Source: Actinomadura sp. NBRC 104412
GTDB taxonomy: Bacteria; Actinomycetota; Actinomycetes; Streptosporangiales; Streptosporangiaceae
DNA length: 64,000 nucleotides
Direction: 5' to 3'
NCBI RefSeq assembly: GCF_030269515.1
Contig: NZ_BSTM01000003.1
Span: 1 to 64,000 of the forward strand
The number at the start of each line of letters is the position of its first letter. The first letter of the stretch is position 1. Positions 36,167 to 45,327 of the stretch are shown here, piece after piece. Made by a program: the position numbers and the translations under genes. Below the pieces are notes generated by a model. The model had not been told where the DNA came from. It saw nothing but the letters and a program-made list of their open reading frames with translations, and ran no database searches.

Positions 36167-37633
36167 CTACGTACGGCCGAGACGGCGCAGGAGGAGCGTG
36201 GACGGGGCTGGGCGGGCTCCGGCGCGGCGGCAGGCGTCGGCGACCTCGCGGTCGGAGGACACGACCACGAGGGGCCGGCCGGGCGGCTCGGCCCGCACCA
36301 GCTCGCCGATCAGCTCGTCGGCGGTCTGCCCGGGGCGGCTGAACAGCACCCGCACCCCGCGCGGCACCGCCGTCGCGACCGGGGCGTCCAGCTCGGCGCC
36401 GTCGAACACACAGGTGATCTCGGCACGGGTCTGCGCGGCCAGCCCGCCCAGGCCGGACAGCAGCCGCCTGCGCTGGTCGGCCAGTGGCAGCTCCCCGTAC
36501 CCGGTCTTGGTGACGTTGTAGCCGTCCACCAGCAGATGCACCTGGGGCAGCGAGAGCAGCCGGTCCAGGAGCTGCGGGTCCTGGTCGGACAGTGACCTGC
36601 CGGTCATCGCTGGATTCGCCGCCGCCCCGGGGGCGCCCGCCCCGGCCACCGCGTCCGCGGGACGCGCGATCGTGGACGGCAGCGCCAGCTCCCTGCGCAT
36701 CCCCAGCGCGGCGTCCACCAGCGTGTCGAGCAGCATCCGCAGGCGGACGTCGTCGACGTTGCGGCCCTCACGGGCGGCCCTCCTGGCCGCCTCGGCGTCC
36801 GTCTCGGCCCGCGCCAGCCTGCCCCGCAGCCTGCGCAGCTCCTTTTCGGCCGCCGCGGCGCTCTCGCGGGCGGCGGCCCGTTCGCGCTCGCTCTGCGCGG
36901 CCAGCGCCTCGGCCCTCTCCTCGGCCGCTCTGGCGCGCGTCCGCGCGTCGTGCAGCTTGCGCCGCAGCTCGGTGACCTCGGCCTTGACCTCGCGCAGCTC
37001 CGAGCGCAGCCGGTCGACCTCGGCGGCGCGCCCGGCACGGGCCGCGGCGACCTCCTCGCGCAGCTCCGCGATGCGCCGCTCGGCGGCCTCGCCCTCGGAC
37101 GCGCTCGCCGAGCGTTCCAGCTCGTCCCTGGCCGTCTCCACCAGCGCGGTCCACCCCTGCGGGCGCAGCAGGTAGGCCAGCACCGCGACCCGCACGGGAT
37201 CGGCGGCCGGCGGCAGCCGGCCCTCCTCGACCGCCTCGGCCAGCTCCGGCTGCGCCTTCCGCAGCGGGACGGCCACGCGCTCGCGGAACCCGGCGTCCTT
37301 CTCAAGCTGCGCGGCGATGTGCTGCCCGGCGAGCTTGGCCCGCTTGCGGCGCTCGAACCGGGCGAATCGGCGCAGCGGCAGCGGCACCTCGTCGGCGGGC
37401 AGCGTGCCCATCAGCTCCGCCGCCGCCTCCACGACGCCGACCCTGACCGCCTCGGGGAGGGGGCGGGCCAGGCGTTCTTCAGCCTCCGCGCCGCTGTCGA
37501 TGATCCCGCTCCTCCCAGGCCGTGCCGCCGATGTCCCCCCGAAGACCGCTCGCTCGCCGTTCCCCCGGGCCGGCGTTCCGGGACGGCACCGGCCGTCCCG
37601 CCGCGGACGCCGCTCTGCCTTCCCGTGTGACAC
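36167..37633 (-). CDS. NYN (YacP-like PIN) domain protein with coiled coil
   Basis: Up to 488 residues. The first about 50 residues are low-complexity and may not be translated. The rest has a helical domain (about 55-165), an Arg/Glu/Ala coiled coil (about 180-300), a helical segment and a C-terminal NYN domain with LLVDGYNVTKTGYG, CVFDGAEL and VVSSDREVADACR. NYN domains are PIN-like ribonucleases. The GTG at 37633 is the only classical start. A GGGAGGAG site at about 37508-37515 precedes an in-frame ATC near residue 44, just before the conserved region, so the true start is uncertain. It is divergent from the DnaQ-UvrC gene. Confidence 0.85.
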   Translation of the reverse strand: MSHGKAERRPRRDGRCRPGTPARGNGERAVFGGTSAARPGRSGIIDSGAEAEERLARPLPEAVRVGVVEAAAELMGTLPADEVPLPLRRFARFERRKRAKLAGQHIAAQLEKDAGFRERVAVPLRKAQPELAEAVEEGRLPPAADPVRVAVLAYLLRPQGWTALVETARDELERSASASEGEAAERRIAELREEVAAARAGRAAEVDRLRSELREVKAEVTELRRKLHDARTRARAAEERAEALAAQSERERAAARESAAAAEKELRRLRGRLARAETDAEAARRAAREGRNVDDVRLRMLLDTLVDAALGMRRELALPSTIARPADAVAGAGAPGAAANPAMTGRSLSDQDPQLLDRLLSLPQVHLLVDGYNVTKTGYGELPLADQRRRLLSGLGGLAAQTRAEITCVFDGAELDAPVATAVPRGVRVLFSRPGQTADELIGELVRAEPPGRPLVVVSSDREVADACRRAGARPAPSTLLLRRLGRT

Positions 37634-37836
37634 ACGCCTTAACCTGCGCGAACGCGTGATCCGCCGGGCCCCGGCCCCAGCACGCCCGCTCCACTCGCGG
37701 CCACGGGTCGCGCGGCCCCGGCGGCTCCCTCACCTGGAGGAATCCCAGCGTTCCTCCAACCCTAGCGCGAAGCGTCCGCAGGCACCGGGGGATGCCTCGC
37801 CCTGGTCTGTCGGTGGCGTCCTCTACGGTCGCGCCC

Positions 37837-39615
37837 ATGACGGCCAGCGCTTCGGAGCCCCTGCCCGCCTACGGCGTCCAGGGGACGCTCGACGACCTGG
37901 GCACCCCGCTGGCCGAGGTCACGTTCGTGGTGGTCGACCTGGAGACCACCGGGGGCTCCCCGGCGGAGTCGGCGATCACCGAGATCGGCGCGGTCAAGGT
38001 GCGCGGCGGCGAGCACCTGGGCGACTTCGGCACGCTGGTCGATCCCGGCGCCGAGATCCCGCCGTTCATCACCGCGCTCACCGGCATCACCCAGGCGATG
38101 GTCACCGCCGCGCCGACGATCGACGCGGTGCTCCCGGCGTTCCTGGAGTTCGCCCGCGGCTGCGTGCTGGTCGCGCACAACGCGCCGTTCGACACCGGTT
38201 TCCTCAAGGCGGCGTGCGCCGAGCACGGCTACGCCTGGCCCGCGTTCCCCGTCATCGACACCGTCGACCTGGCGCGGCGCGTGCTGACCCGCGACGATGT
38301 GCCCAACTGCCGTCTGGAGACCCTCGCCCGCTTCTTCCGCTCCGGCACCCAGCCCGTCCACCGGGCGCTGGCCGACGCCAGGGCCACCGTCGACGTCCTG
38401 CACGGCCTCATCGAGCGGCTCGGCTCGTTCGGCGTCACCACCCTGGAGGAGCTGCGCGGCTTCGCCAAGGCGCCCACGCCCGAGCAGCGGCGCAAGCGCC
38501 ATCTCGCCGACGCCGTCCCCAGCGCCCCCGGCGTGTACGTGTTCGAAGACGCCGGGGGCGAGGCGCTCTACATCGGCAAGAGCGGCGACCTGCGCACCCG
38601 CGTCCGCAGCTACTTCACCGGCTCGGAGACGCGGTGGCGGGTCAGGGAGATGGTCGGGCTGGCCGAACGGGTCCGCACCATCGTGTGCGCCACCGGCCTG
38701 GAGGCCGAGATCCGCGAGCTGCGGCTCATCGCCGAGCACAAGCCCCGCTACAACCGGCGCTCGAAGTTCCCCGAGCGGGTGCTGTGGCTCAAGCTGACCG
38801 TCGAGCCGTTCCCCCGGCTGTCGATCGTCCGGGAGTGCCGCGACGACGGCGCCGCCTACCTCGGGCCGCTGTCGTCGCAGCGGCAGGCCGAGGAGGCGCG
38901 CGCCGCGATGCATGAGGCGATCCCGCTGCGGCAGTGCACGCAGCGGCTCACGCCCCGGCTCATCGAACGCGGCAAGGCGCGCGCCTGCGTGCTCGGCGAG
39001 ATCGGCAGGTGCGGCGCGCCCTGCGAGGGCCACGAGACGGTCCGGGACTACGAGGTGCACGTCACCGCCGCGCGCTCGGTGCTGGCCGGTGACGTGCGTC
39101 CCGTCGTGGCCGCCGCCCAGGTGCGCATCGACCGCCTCGCCGCCGCGCAGCAGTACGAGGAGGCCGCGTCGCAGCGCGACCGGCTGGCCGCCTTCATCCG
39201 GGCGGCGGCGCGCGGGCAGCGGCTCGGCGCGCTCGCCGGCTGCCGCCAGATCGTGGCCGCGCGTCCCGCCTTCGACGGCGGCTGGGAGCTGGCGGTGGTG
39301 CGGTACGGCCGGCTCGCCGCCGCCGGGACGATCCCGCCCGGGGCGCATCCGCGTCCCTACGTGGACGCCCTCATCGCCACCGCCGAGACCGTCTTCCCGT
39401 GGTCGGCGACGACCGGGGCGCCGGGCGGCGCCGCGTCCGCCGAGGAGATGGAGTGCGTCCTGCGCTGGATGGACGCGCCCGGCACCCGTCCCGTCGAGGT
39501 CGACGGCACCTGGACCTCGCCCGTCCACGGCGCCGAGCGGCTGCGCGCCTGGATCGACAACGCCTACGCCGCGCGCGAGCCCGGCGAGCCGAGAGCCGGC
39601 CGCCCACTAAGGTGA
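37837..39615 (+). CDS. DEDDh exonuclease fused to UvrC/Cho-like GIY-YIG nuclease
   Basis: 592 residues. An N-terminal DnaQ-type 3'-5' exonuclease (about 25-190) has VVDLETTG (DxE), HNAPFDTGF and HRALADARAT (HxxxxD). It is followed by a GIY-YIG nuclease (about 215-300, GVYVFEDAGGEALYIGKSG), a UvrC-like cysteine region (RGKARACVLGEIGRCGAPC) and a UVR helix near 440. Fusions of this type occur in mycobacteria (Rv2191-like) and act in a UvrC-related repair path. ATG 37837 fits the start of the conserved part; an earlier in-frame ATG at 37792 is less likely. Confidence 0.93.
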   Translation: MTASASEPLPAYGVQGTLDDLGTPLAEVTFVVVDLETTGGSPAESAITEIGAVKVRGGEHLGDFGTLVDPGAEIPPFITALTGITQAMVTAAPTIDAVLPAFLEFARGCVLVAHNAPFDTGFLKAACAEHGYAWPAFPVIDTVDLARRVLTRDDVPNCRLETLARFFRSGTQPVHRALADARATVDVLHGLIERLGSFGVTTLEELRGFAKAPTPEQRRKRHLADAVPSAPGVYVFEDAGGEALYIGKSGDLRTRVRSYFTGSETRWRVREMVGLAERVRTIVCATGLEAEIRELRLIAEHKPRYNRRSKFPERVLWLKLTVEPFPRLSIVRECRDDGAAYLGPLSSQRQAEEARAAMHEAIPLRQCTQRLTPRLIERGKARACVLGEIGRCGAPCEGHETVRDYEVHVTAARSVLAGDVRPVVAAAQVRIDRLAAAQQYEEAASQRDRLAAFIRAAARGQRLGALAGCRQIVAARPAFDGGWELAVVRYGRLAAAGTIPPGAHPRPYVDALIATAETVFPWSATTGAPGGAASAEEMECVLRWMDAPGTRPVEVDGTWTSPVHGAERLRAWIDNAYAAREPGEPRAGRPLR

Positions 39616-39664
39616 CGGAAGGCATCCACGCCCACCGACCCGGCACGCAACGAGGGACGTCCCC

Positions 39665-40414
39665 ATGGCCCTGCCGCTCTACGACAGCCAGCCCGCCCGG
39701 CGGGTCCCCTGGGTGACCTACCTGCTCGTCGCCGTCAACGTCGTGGTCTTCCTGTTCACCCCGATGGCCAACTTCCCCAGCTGGTACGGGTCGGGCAAGG
39801 AACGCGAGTGCAACGCGGCCCGGTTCGCCTTCGAGCACGGGGCCGTCCCCAAGGAGCTGACCACCGGCAGGCAGCAGCCCATGCGCGGCGAGATCGTCGA
39901 GGAGTGCGGCGTCGCCGAGTACCGCAAGACGCCCTGGGTCTCCGCGTTCACCTCGATGTTCCTGCACTCGGGTGCGCTGCACCTGCTGGGCAACCTGATC
40001 GCGCTGTTCGTGGTCGGCATGGGCGTGGAGGACCGGCTCGGCCGATTGCGCTTCCTGTTGTGCTACCTGTTCTTCGGCTTGGTGGCCGTGTACGGGTTCG
40101 CCTACGTCTCGCCCGACTCCACGGTCCCGCTCATCGGCGCGTCCGGGGCCATCGCGGGCGTCCTGGGCGCCTACCTGGTCCTCAACCCGCGCGGCAGGAT
40201 CGTCAGCCTGGTCCCGCCGGTCATCGTGGTCAGGCTGCCGGTGTGGGTCGTCCTGGGGTACTGGTTCGTCCTCCAGTGGCTGTCCCTCGGCGACGAGGAG
40301 AGCAACGTGGCGTACGTGGCCCACATCGCCGGTTTCATCGCCGGTCTCGCCGTGGCGATCGTGGCCCGCCGCACCGGCCCGTCCCGCCGCGCTCTCGCGC
40401 TCAGCCGCGGATAG
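39665..40414 (+). CDS. rhomboid family intramembrane serine protease
   Basis: A 249-residue membrane protein with about six or seven helices. The catalytic serine is in GASGAIAGVLGAYLV and the histidine in VAHIAGFIAGLAVA. The long loop between helices 1 and 2 carries two cysteines (C42-like REC and EECGV), and the HSGALHLLGNLIALFVVG helix is the rhomboid hallmark. It cleaves single-pass membrane proteins within the bilayer; the substrate is unknown. 50 bases separate it from the nuclease gene upstream. Confidence 0.93.
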   Translation: MALPLYDSQPARRVPWVTYLLVAVNVVVFLFTPMANFPSWYGSGKERECNAARFAFEHGAVPKELTTGRQQPMRGEIVEECGVAEYRKTPWVSAFTSMFLHSGALHLLGNLIALFVVGMGVEDRLGRLRFLLCYLFFGLVAVYGFAYVSPDSTVPLIGASGAIAGVLGAYLVLNPRGRIVSLVPPVIVVRLPVWVVLGYWFVLQWLSLGDEESNVAYVAHIAGFIAGLAVAIVARRTGPSRRALALSRG

Positions 40415-40467
40415 CCGCAGCTCCCTGTAGGGTTCTGCCCATCGTCCTAACGGGTGGGGAGGGTCCA

Positions 40468-40755
40468 GTGGTCACCGCGATCGTGCTGATCAAGGCGGAT
40501 GTGGCGAGCATCCACGAGGTGGCCGAGAGCGTCGCGGCGCTGGACGGCGTCAGCGAGGTCTACTCGATCACCGGCGAGTACGACCTGATCGCCATGGTGC
40601 GGGTGCGCCGCCACGACGACCTCAACGACGTGATCCCCGGCCGCCTCAACAAGGTCCCGGGCATCCGCGACACCGAGACCCACATCGCCTTCCGCACCTA
40701 TTCGCAGCACGACCTGGAGGCCGCGTTCTCCCTCGGCCTCCCCGCCGCGGACTAG
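40468..40755 (+). CDS. stand-alone Lrp/AsnC ligand-binding (RAM) domain protein
   Basis: A 95-residue protein with only the effector domain of Lrp/AsnC regulators: [40 protein letters not shown] and a C-terminal [11 protein letters not shown]. No helix-turn-helix is present. Such proteins form rings that bind amino acids and may modulate other regulators. GTG 40468 follows GGGGAGGG; the longer open frame upstream overlaps rhomboid and is rejected. Its TAG overlaps the trpD stop codon on the other strand. Confidence 0.9.
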   Translation: MVTAIVLIKADVASIHEVAESVAALDGVSEVYSITGEYDLIAMVRVRRHDDLNDVIPGRLNKVPGIRDTETHIAFRTYSQHDLEAAFSLGLPAAD

Positions 40756-41792
40756 GCGTTGCTCGCCTTGATCCACTGGTCGAGCTTGGCGGCGGCCAGC
40801 CCCTCGTCGACGGCCTCGCCCGCCTTGGCGTAGGCGGCGGCCAGCTCGCCGGTGAGGCGCTCGGGGGCCGGGACGCCGTTGTAGGCGACCATGAGCGCGG
40901 CGGCGTTCAGCAGCACCATGTCGCGGACCGGGCCGGGCTCGCCCGCGAACACGGCACGGGCCACCCGGGCGTTGAAGGCGGCGTCGGCGCCGCGCAGGTC
41001 CTCCGGGCGGGCCGGGGGGATGCCCAGGTCGGCCGGGTCGAACGTCGTTTCGGCCGAGGTGCCGTCGCGCACCACCCAGACCGTGGACGGGCCGGTGGTG
41101 GTGAGCTCGTCCAGGCCGTCGTCGCCGCGGAAGACCAGCGACGAGCAGCCCCGCCTGGCGAACACGCCCGCCACGATGCCCGCCATCCGCGGGTGGAAGA
41201 CGCCCACCGCCTGAGTGGTGGCGCGCGCCGGGTTGGTCAGCGGGCCCAAAAAGTTGAACACGGTGGGGGTGCCCAGCTCGCCGCGGGCCTTGGCCGCGTA
41301 CCTCAGCGCCGGGTGGTACAGCGGCGCGAAGCAGAAGGTGATGCCCGCCTCCTCGGCCACCTCGGCGGTGCGGGCGGGCGGCAGGTCGATCCTGACGCCC
41401 AGGGCCTCGATCAGGTCGGCGGCGCCGCAGGCGGACGAGGCCGCGCGGTTGCCGTGCTTGACGACCTTGACCCCGGACGCGGCCGCCACCACCGCGGCCA
41501 TCGTGGAGATGTTCACGGTGTTGGCCCGGTCGCCGCCGGTGCCGACCAGGTCGCCGATCCGGCCCGGGACCTCGATCGGGGTGGCGTTGGCCATCATCCC
41601 CTCGACCAGCCCGGAGACCTCCTCGACCGTCTCGCCCTTGGCCCGCATCGCCATGGCGAAGCCCGCGATCTGCACGTCGGTGGCCTCGCCGGTCATGATC
41701 TGGTTCATCGCCCAGGCGGTCTGCGCGCTGGTCAGCGAGTGGCCGTCCAGCAGGGCGTTCAGCAGCGCCGGCCAAGTGGTACGCGCATCCAT
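40752..41792 (-). CDS. trpD: anthranilate phosphoribosyltransferase
   Basis: A 346-residue enzyme that joins anthranilate to PRPP in tryptophan synthesis. The PRPP-binding loop is [21 protein letters not shown], followed by [21 protein letters not shown] and the [11 protein letters not shown] motif; RGDDGLDE is also conserved. ATG 41792 follows GGGAGACAACC. It is a lone trp gene here, near the respiratory genes, an arrangement also known in Streptomyces. It converges on the RAM-domain gene with overlapping stops. Confidence 0.96.
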   Translation of the reverse strand: MDARTTWPALLNALLDGHSLTSAQTAWAMNQIMTGEATDVQIAGFAMAMRAKGETVEEVSGLVEGMMANATPIEVPGRIGDLVGTGGDRANTVNISTMAAVVAAASGVKVVKHGNRAASSACGAADLIEALGVRIDLPPARTAEVAEEAGITFCFAPLYHPALRYAAKARGELGTPTVFNFLGPLTNPARATTQAVGVFHPRMAGIVAGVFARRGCSSLVFRGDDGLDELTTTGPSTVWVVRDGTSAETTFDPADLGIPPARPEDLRGADAAFNARVARAVFAGEPGPVRDMVLLNAAALMVAYNGVPAPERLTGELAAAYAKAGEAVDEGLAAAKLDQWIKASNA

Positions 41793-41894
41793 GGTTGTCT
41801 CCCGGTTCGGGTCCGAGGGGACGCGCGGGGACCGGCCCATGCCGTGCCCCCTTCCAGGCCGGGGGCTCGCCCCCGCCTCCCCGGCGAGCAGGTG

Positions 41895-42293
41895 TTACAG
41901 AGCCGGTAGGCGGTCGCCCGCCCGCCAGCGCAGCAGTTCGGCGACGCCGGTGGCCAGCGCCATCGGGTCCAGGGGCAGGCCGACCACCTTGTCGGCGCCC
42001 GACCAGGTGGCCAGCCAGCCGTCGTCGCGCCGGGCGATGATCGCGAGCACCGGCGGGCAGTCGTACACCTCGTCCTTGGCCTGGCGGCACACGCCCAGCC
42101 CGCCCGCGGGCTGCGCCTCACCGTCGACCACGACGGCGTCGATGCCGCCCTCGTCCAGCCGTTCCACCACGGCGGGCTGGGTGGCGCACTCGACGAACTC
42201 CACCCGGGGGAGGTCGGCGGCGGGGCGCCGCCCGATGGCCAGCCGGATCTGGGCGCGGGTGTTCGCGTCGTCGCTGTAGACCAGGACCTTCAT
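41895..42293 (-). CDS. receiver-like (pseudo-receiver) protein
   Basis: 132 residues with a CheY-like fold: MKVLVYSDDANTR supplies the acidic pair, DAVVVDGEA the phosphoacceptor-like Asp, and ADKVVGLPLDP the last strand. The canonical T/S and K switch residues are not clear, so it may signal without phosphorylation. It has no output domain. I use ATG 42293, preceded by GGAG; an earlier ATG at 42317 adds eight residues. Actinomycetes keep this gene beside trpD and ctaE, which hints at a role with the respiratory genes, but nothing is proven. Confidence 0.75.
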   Translation of the reverse strand: MKVLVYSDDANTRAQIRLAIGRRPAADLPRVEFVECATQPAVVERLDEGGIDAVVVDGEAQPAGGLGVCRQAKDEVYDCPPVLAIIARRDDGWLATWSGADKVVGLPLDPMALATGVAELLRWRAGDRLPAL

Positions 42294-42603
42294 CGGGCTC
42301 TCCGGGGCGGTGCTCATGGCTGAGAGCGTACCGGGCGCGGCGCCGCCTCTGCCACGTCCCCGCCGGGGTGCGCGATCATGTGGCTGACGTGGCCGGACGG
42401 CCGGCCGCGCGGCGCGTCCCGCCCGTGTCCCTTCCGTGGCCGAAACGTGGCCGCGAGGTCACCCCGGGTACGGCCGGGCCGGTCGGACGGCCGGTGACCG
42501 GCCCGGCGAGGGCACCGCGCGGGGCCGCGAAGGCCCTGGTGGGACATCCCTGGAGGCCGCTCAAGGGGGGTCATGCGCGGATCTCGGGACCGGTGACGTA
42601 ATA
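42294..42603. other. 310-base divergent gap with a hairpin
   Basis: The region lies between the receiver-like gene and ctaE and must hold both promoters. It contains a perfect 11-bp inverted repeat (42474-42484 with 42496-42506). The ctaE start has no clear ribosome binding site, and the AT-rich GTGACGTAATA just before ATG 42604 could be a -10 for a leaderless or near-leaderless transcript. Confidence 0.45.
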
Positions 42604-43263
42604 ATGGCCCCCGTGACAGCAGCACCCGCGATAGAGACAACACCTCACGCTCGGGCGAATCGTCCCAACCTGGTCAGCGTGGGGACGATCGTTTGGCTGT
42701 CGTCCGAGCTGATGTTCTTCGCGGCCCTGTTCGCGATGTTCTTCACGATCCGCTCGGTGACGATCGGCCAGGAAGGCGAGCACGCCTGGCCCGGCGCCCC
42801 GCTCGACCTGCCGCTCTCGGCGGTCAACACCACCGTCCTCGTGCTGTCCTCGGTGACCTGCCAGATGGGCGTGTTCAAGGCCGAGGCCGGCAAGGTGGGG
42901 CGCGACGGCGGCCTGCTGAACTTCCGGCGCTGGGGGCTGCGCGAGTGGTACGTCCTGTCGTTCCTCATGGGCGCCTACTTCATCGGCGGGCAGGCTTTCG
43001 AGTACTTCAACCTGGTCACCAAGGACGGGCTGACGCTGTCCTCCTCGGCCTACGGCTCGGTCTTCTACCTGACCACCGGCTTCCACGGGCTGCACGTCAC
43101 CGGCGGCCTCGTGGCGTTCCTGTTCGTGCTCGGCCGGACGTACGCGGCCAAGCGCTGGACGCACGAGCAGGCCACGAGCGCGATCGTCGTGTCCTACTAC
43201 TGGCACTTCGTCGACGTGGTCTGGATCGGCCTGTTCGCCACGATCTACCTGCTCGACCTGTGA
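42604..43263 (+). CDS. ctaE: cytochrome c oxidase subunit III
   Basis: 219 residues with five membrane helices, as usual for actinobacterial CtaE. Conserved parts include [17 protein letters not shown], the [22 protein letters not shown] helix, [12 protein letters not shown] and the C-terminal [19 protein letters not shown]. It stabilises the CtaD oxygen-reducing core. It leads the ctaE-qcrCAB operon and is split from ctaCDF by about 14 kb. ATG 42604 is used; GTG 42612 is an alternative. Confidence 0.96.
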   Translation: MAPVTAAPAIETTPHARANRPNLVSVGTIVWLSSELMFFAALFAMFFTIRSVTIGQEGEHAWPGAPLDLPLSAVNTTVLVLSSVTCQMGVFKAEAGKVGRDGGLLNFRRWGLREWYVLSFLMGAYFIGGQAFEYFNLVTKDGLTLSSSAYGSVFYLTTGFHGLHVTGGLVAFLFVLGRTYAAKRWTHEQATSAIVVSYYWHFVDVVWIGLFATIYLLDL

Positions 43264-43312
43264 CGAGCCCCACTCCACTTCCACCGACGACGAGACCCGA
43301 ACGGGGATTTCC

Positions 43313-44224
43313 GTGAAAAGGTTCACCGCATGGCGACGGCGCCCGTGGGCGGGCTACGCCGTCGTGCTGGCGGCCCTGGCGGCGATCGGCGTGATCTACG
43401 CCGGGTTCCAGCCGCGGCCCGACCGCGCCGAGGCCACGGCCACCGCCGCGGCGGCGAACGACCTGCAGAACGGCAAGGCGCTCTTCAACAAGAACTGCGC
43501 GAGCTGCCACGGGCTGAACGCCGAGGGCACCAAGGACGCCAAGGGCAACCCGATCGCGCCGAGCCTGATCGGGGTGGGCGCCGCCTCGGTCGACTTCCAG
43601 GTCGGCACGGGCCGGATGCCGGCGGCCAACCCCGGAGCCCAGATACCGCGCAAGGCGCCGATCCCGGACTTCAACACCCTGATCGACACCGACGTCGAGG
43701 ACCCCGAGGAGCGCGCCGTCCTGGAGCGGCAGAAGGCCCGGGCCGAGAAGAACCTTGCCGACCTGCGCGCCTACGTGGCCTCGCTCGGCAACGGCCCCGA
43801 CGTGCCCAGCGCCCAGGCGGTGGACCCGAAGGGCGGCGACGTCGCGCTCGGAGGCAAGCTGTTCCGCACCAACTGCGCCCAGTGCCACAACTTCGTGGGC
43901 TCGGGCGGCGCGCTGACCGGCGGCAAGTACGCCCCGCCGCTGGACAAGAGCGACGTCACCCCGAGGCAGATCTACGAGGCCATGCTGACCGGGCCGCAGG
44001 CCATGCCGGTGTTCAACGACACCACGCTGACCCCCAGGGACAAGAAGGCCATCATCGCCTACCTCGTGCAGACCCGTGAGGAGCCCGACCCCGGCGGCAA
44101 CGGGCTCGGCCGGATCGGCCCGGTCTCCGAGGGCCTGGTCGGGTGGCTGGTCGGAATCGGCCTGCTCGTCCTGGCGGCCATGTGGATCACCGCGAAGAAG
44201 CCGAAGAAGCTGAAGAAGTCATGA
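43313..44224 (+). CDS. qcrC: cytochrome bc1 complex di-heme cytochrome c subunit
   Basis: 303 residues. An N-terminal helix (about 13-30) and a C-terminal helix (about 278-295) anchor two cytochrome c domains with heme motifs CASCH (near 62) and CAQCH (near 188). The two hemes replace the soluble cytochrome c, passing electrons from the Rieske centre directly to CtaC CuA. GTG 43313. The stop overlaps the qcrA start by ATGA. Confidence 0.97.
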   Translation: MKRFTAWRRRPWAGYAVVLAALAAIGVIYAGFQPRPDRAEATATAAAANDLQNGKALFNKNCASCHGLNAEGTKDAKGNPIAPSLIGVGAASVDFQVGTGRMPAANPGAQIPRKAPIPDFNTLIDTDVEDPEERAVLERQKARAEKNLADLRAYVASLGNGPDVPSAQAVDPKGGDVALGGKLFRTNCAQCHNFVGSGGALTGGKYAPPLDKSDVTPRQIYEAMLTGPQAMPVFNDTTLTPRDKKAIIAYLVQTREEPDPGGNGLGRIGPVSEGLVGWLVGIGLLVLAAMWITAKKPKKLKKS

Positions 44225-45327
44225 GCGACAACAACGACACCAACGGCTCCGGGCAGGAGCCCGCCGGAGCGGGCCGCCCCGGGCGGGTCGTGGGCACTCC
44301 TTCCCCGGCGGCCGAGAAGAAGCTGCTGGCCAGCGAGGACATCTCCGCGCCCGCCGGGTCCGGCGAGGAGCTCGACGAGCAGTCCGCCAAGCGGGCCGAG
44401 CGCGTCGTGGCGCTGTTCTTCCTCACCGCGTTCGCCGCCAGCATCGGGTTCATCGCCTACTACATCGTGTGGAGCGGGCGCGACGGCGGCATGCACGGCA
44501 TCGACCGGGCCAGGGAGTCCAACTACTGGCTCGGCGGGCTGATGGCGCTGTCGTTCCTGGCGCTGGCCATCGGCATCACCATCTGGGTGCGGCGGCTGAT
44601 GACCAGCAAGCCACTCGTCCAGGAGCGGCACGAGGCGCGTGCCGACGACGAGACCAGGCGGCAGTTCGGCGAGACCTTCATGGAGGGCGCGCGGGACAGC
44701 GGGATCACCAAGCGCCCGCTGCTGCGCCGCACCCTGCTGCTGGCCGCGGCGCCACTGGGCCTGGCCCCGCTGGTGCTGCTGCGCGACCTGGGCCCGCTGC
44801 CGGAGAAGCGGCTGCGGCGCACCTACTGGGGCGAGGCGGTCGAGCGTGCCAAGCGGCAGGGCAAGCGGGGCGTCCGGCTGGTCGTGGACGGCACCAACAA
44901 GCCGCTCAAGGTCAGCGACTTCTCCTCGCCCGGCGCCATGATCACGGTGCTGCCCGAGGGGATCGAGGAGCACGCCCACCACCCGCTGAACGAGATCGCC
45001 AAGGCGGTGACGATCCTGATCAACATCCCGGAGGACCAGATGAAGCCGGCTCTGCGGAACCGGAACTGGGACGTCAACGGGATCGTGGCCTACTCCAAGA
45101 TCTGCACGCACGTGGGCTGCCCGGCGGCCCTGTACGAGCAGACCACGCACCGCATCCTGTGCCCGTGCCACCAGTCCACGTTCGACGCCACCGACGCCGC
45201 CAAGGTCGTGTTCGGCCCGGCGGCGCGGGCGCTGCCGCAGCTTCCGCTGAGCGAGGAGGACGGGTACCTGATCGCCACCGACGACTTCCCCGAGCCGATC
45301 GGGCCGTCCTTCTGGGAGCGCGGATGA
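44221..45327 (+). CDS. qcrA: cytochrome bc1 complex Rieske iron-sulfur subunit
   Basis: 368 residues, the long actinobacterial form. The cytoplasmic N-terminus (1-60) is followed by three membrane helices (about 62-80, 103-122, 160-180) and the Rieske domain with the 2Fe-2S ligands CTHVGC and CPCHQS. It oxidises menaquinol and hands electrons to QcrC. ATG 44221 overlaps the qcrC stop and the stop overlaps the qcrB start, so three subunits are translationally coupled. Confidence 0.97.
   Translation: MSDNNDTNGSGQEPAGAGRPGRVVGTPSPAAEKKLLASEDISAPAGSGEELDEQSAKRAERVVALFFLTAFAASIGFIAYYIVWSGRDGGMHGIDRARESNYWLGGLMALSFLALAIGITIWVRRLMTSKPLVQERHEARADDETRRQFGETFMEGARDSGITKRPLLRRTLLLAAAPLGLAPLVLLRDLGPLPEKRLRRTYWGEAVERAKRQGKRGVRLVVDGTNKPLKVSDFSSPGAMITVLPEGIEEHAHHPLNEIAKAVTILINIPEDQMKPALRNRNWDVNGIVAYSKICTHVGCPAALYEQTTHRILCPCHQSTFDATDAAKVVFGPAARALPQLPLSEEDGYLIATDDFPEPIGPSFWERG

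Noticed and set aside
44143..44220. A 26-residue upstream extension of qcrA
   Set aside because: It overlaps the qcrC coding end in another frame; the ATGA overlap at 44221 is the usual coupling.
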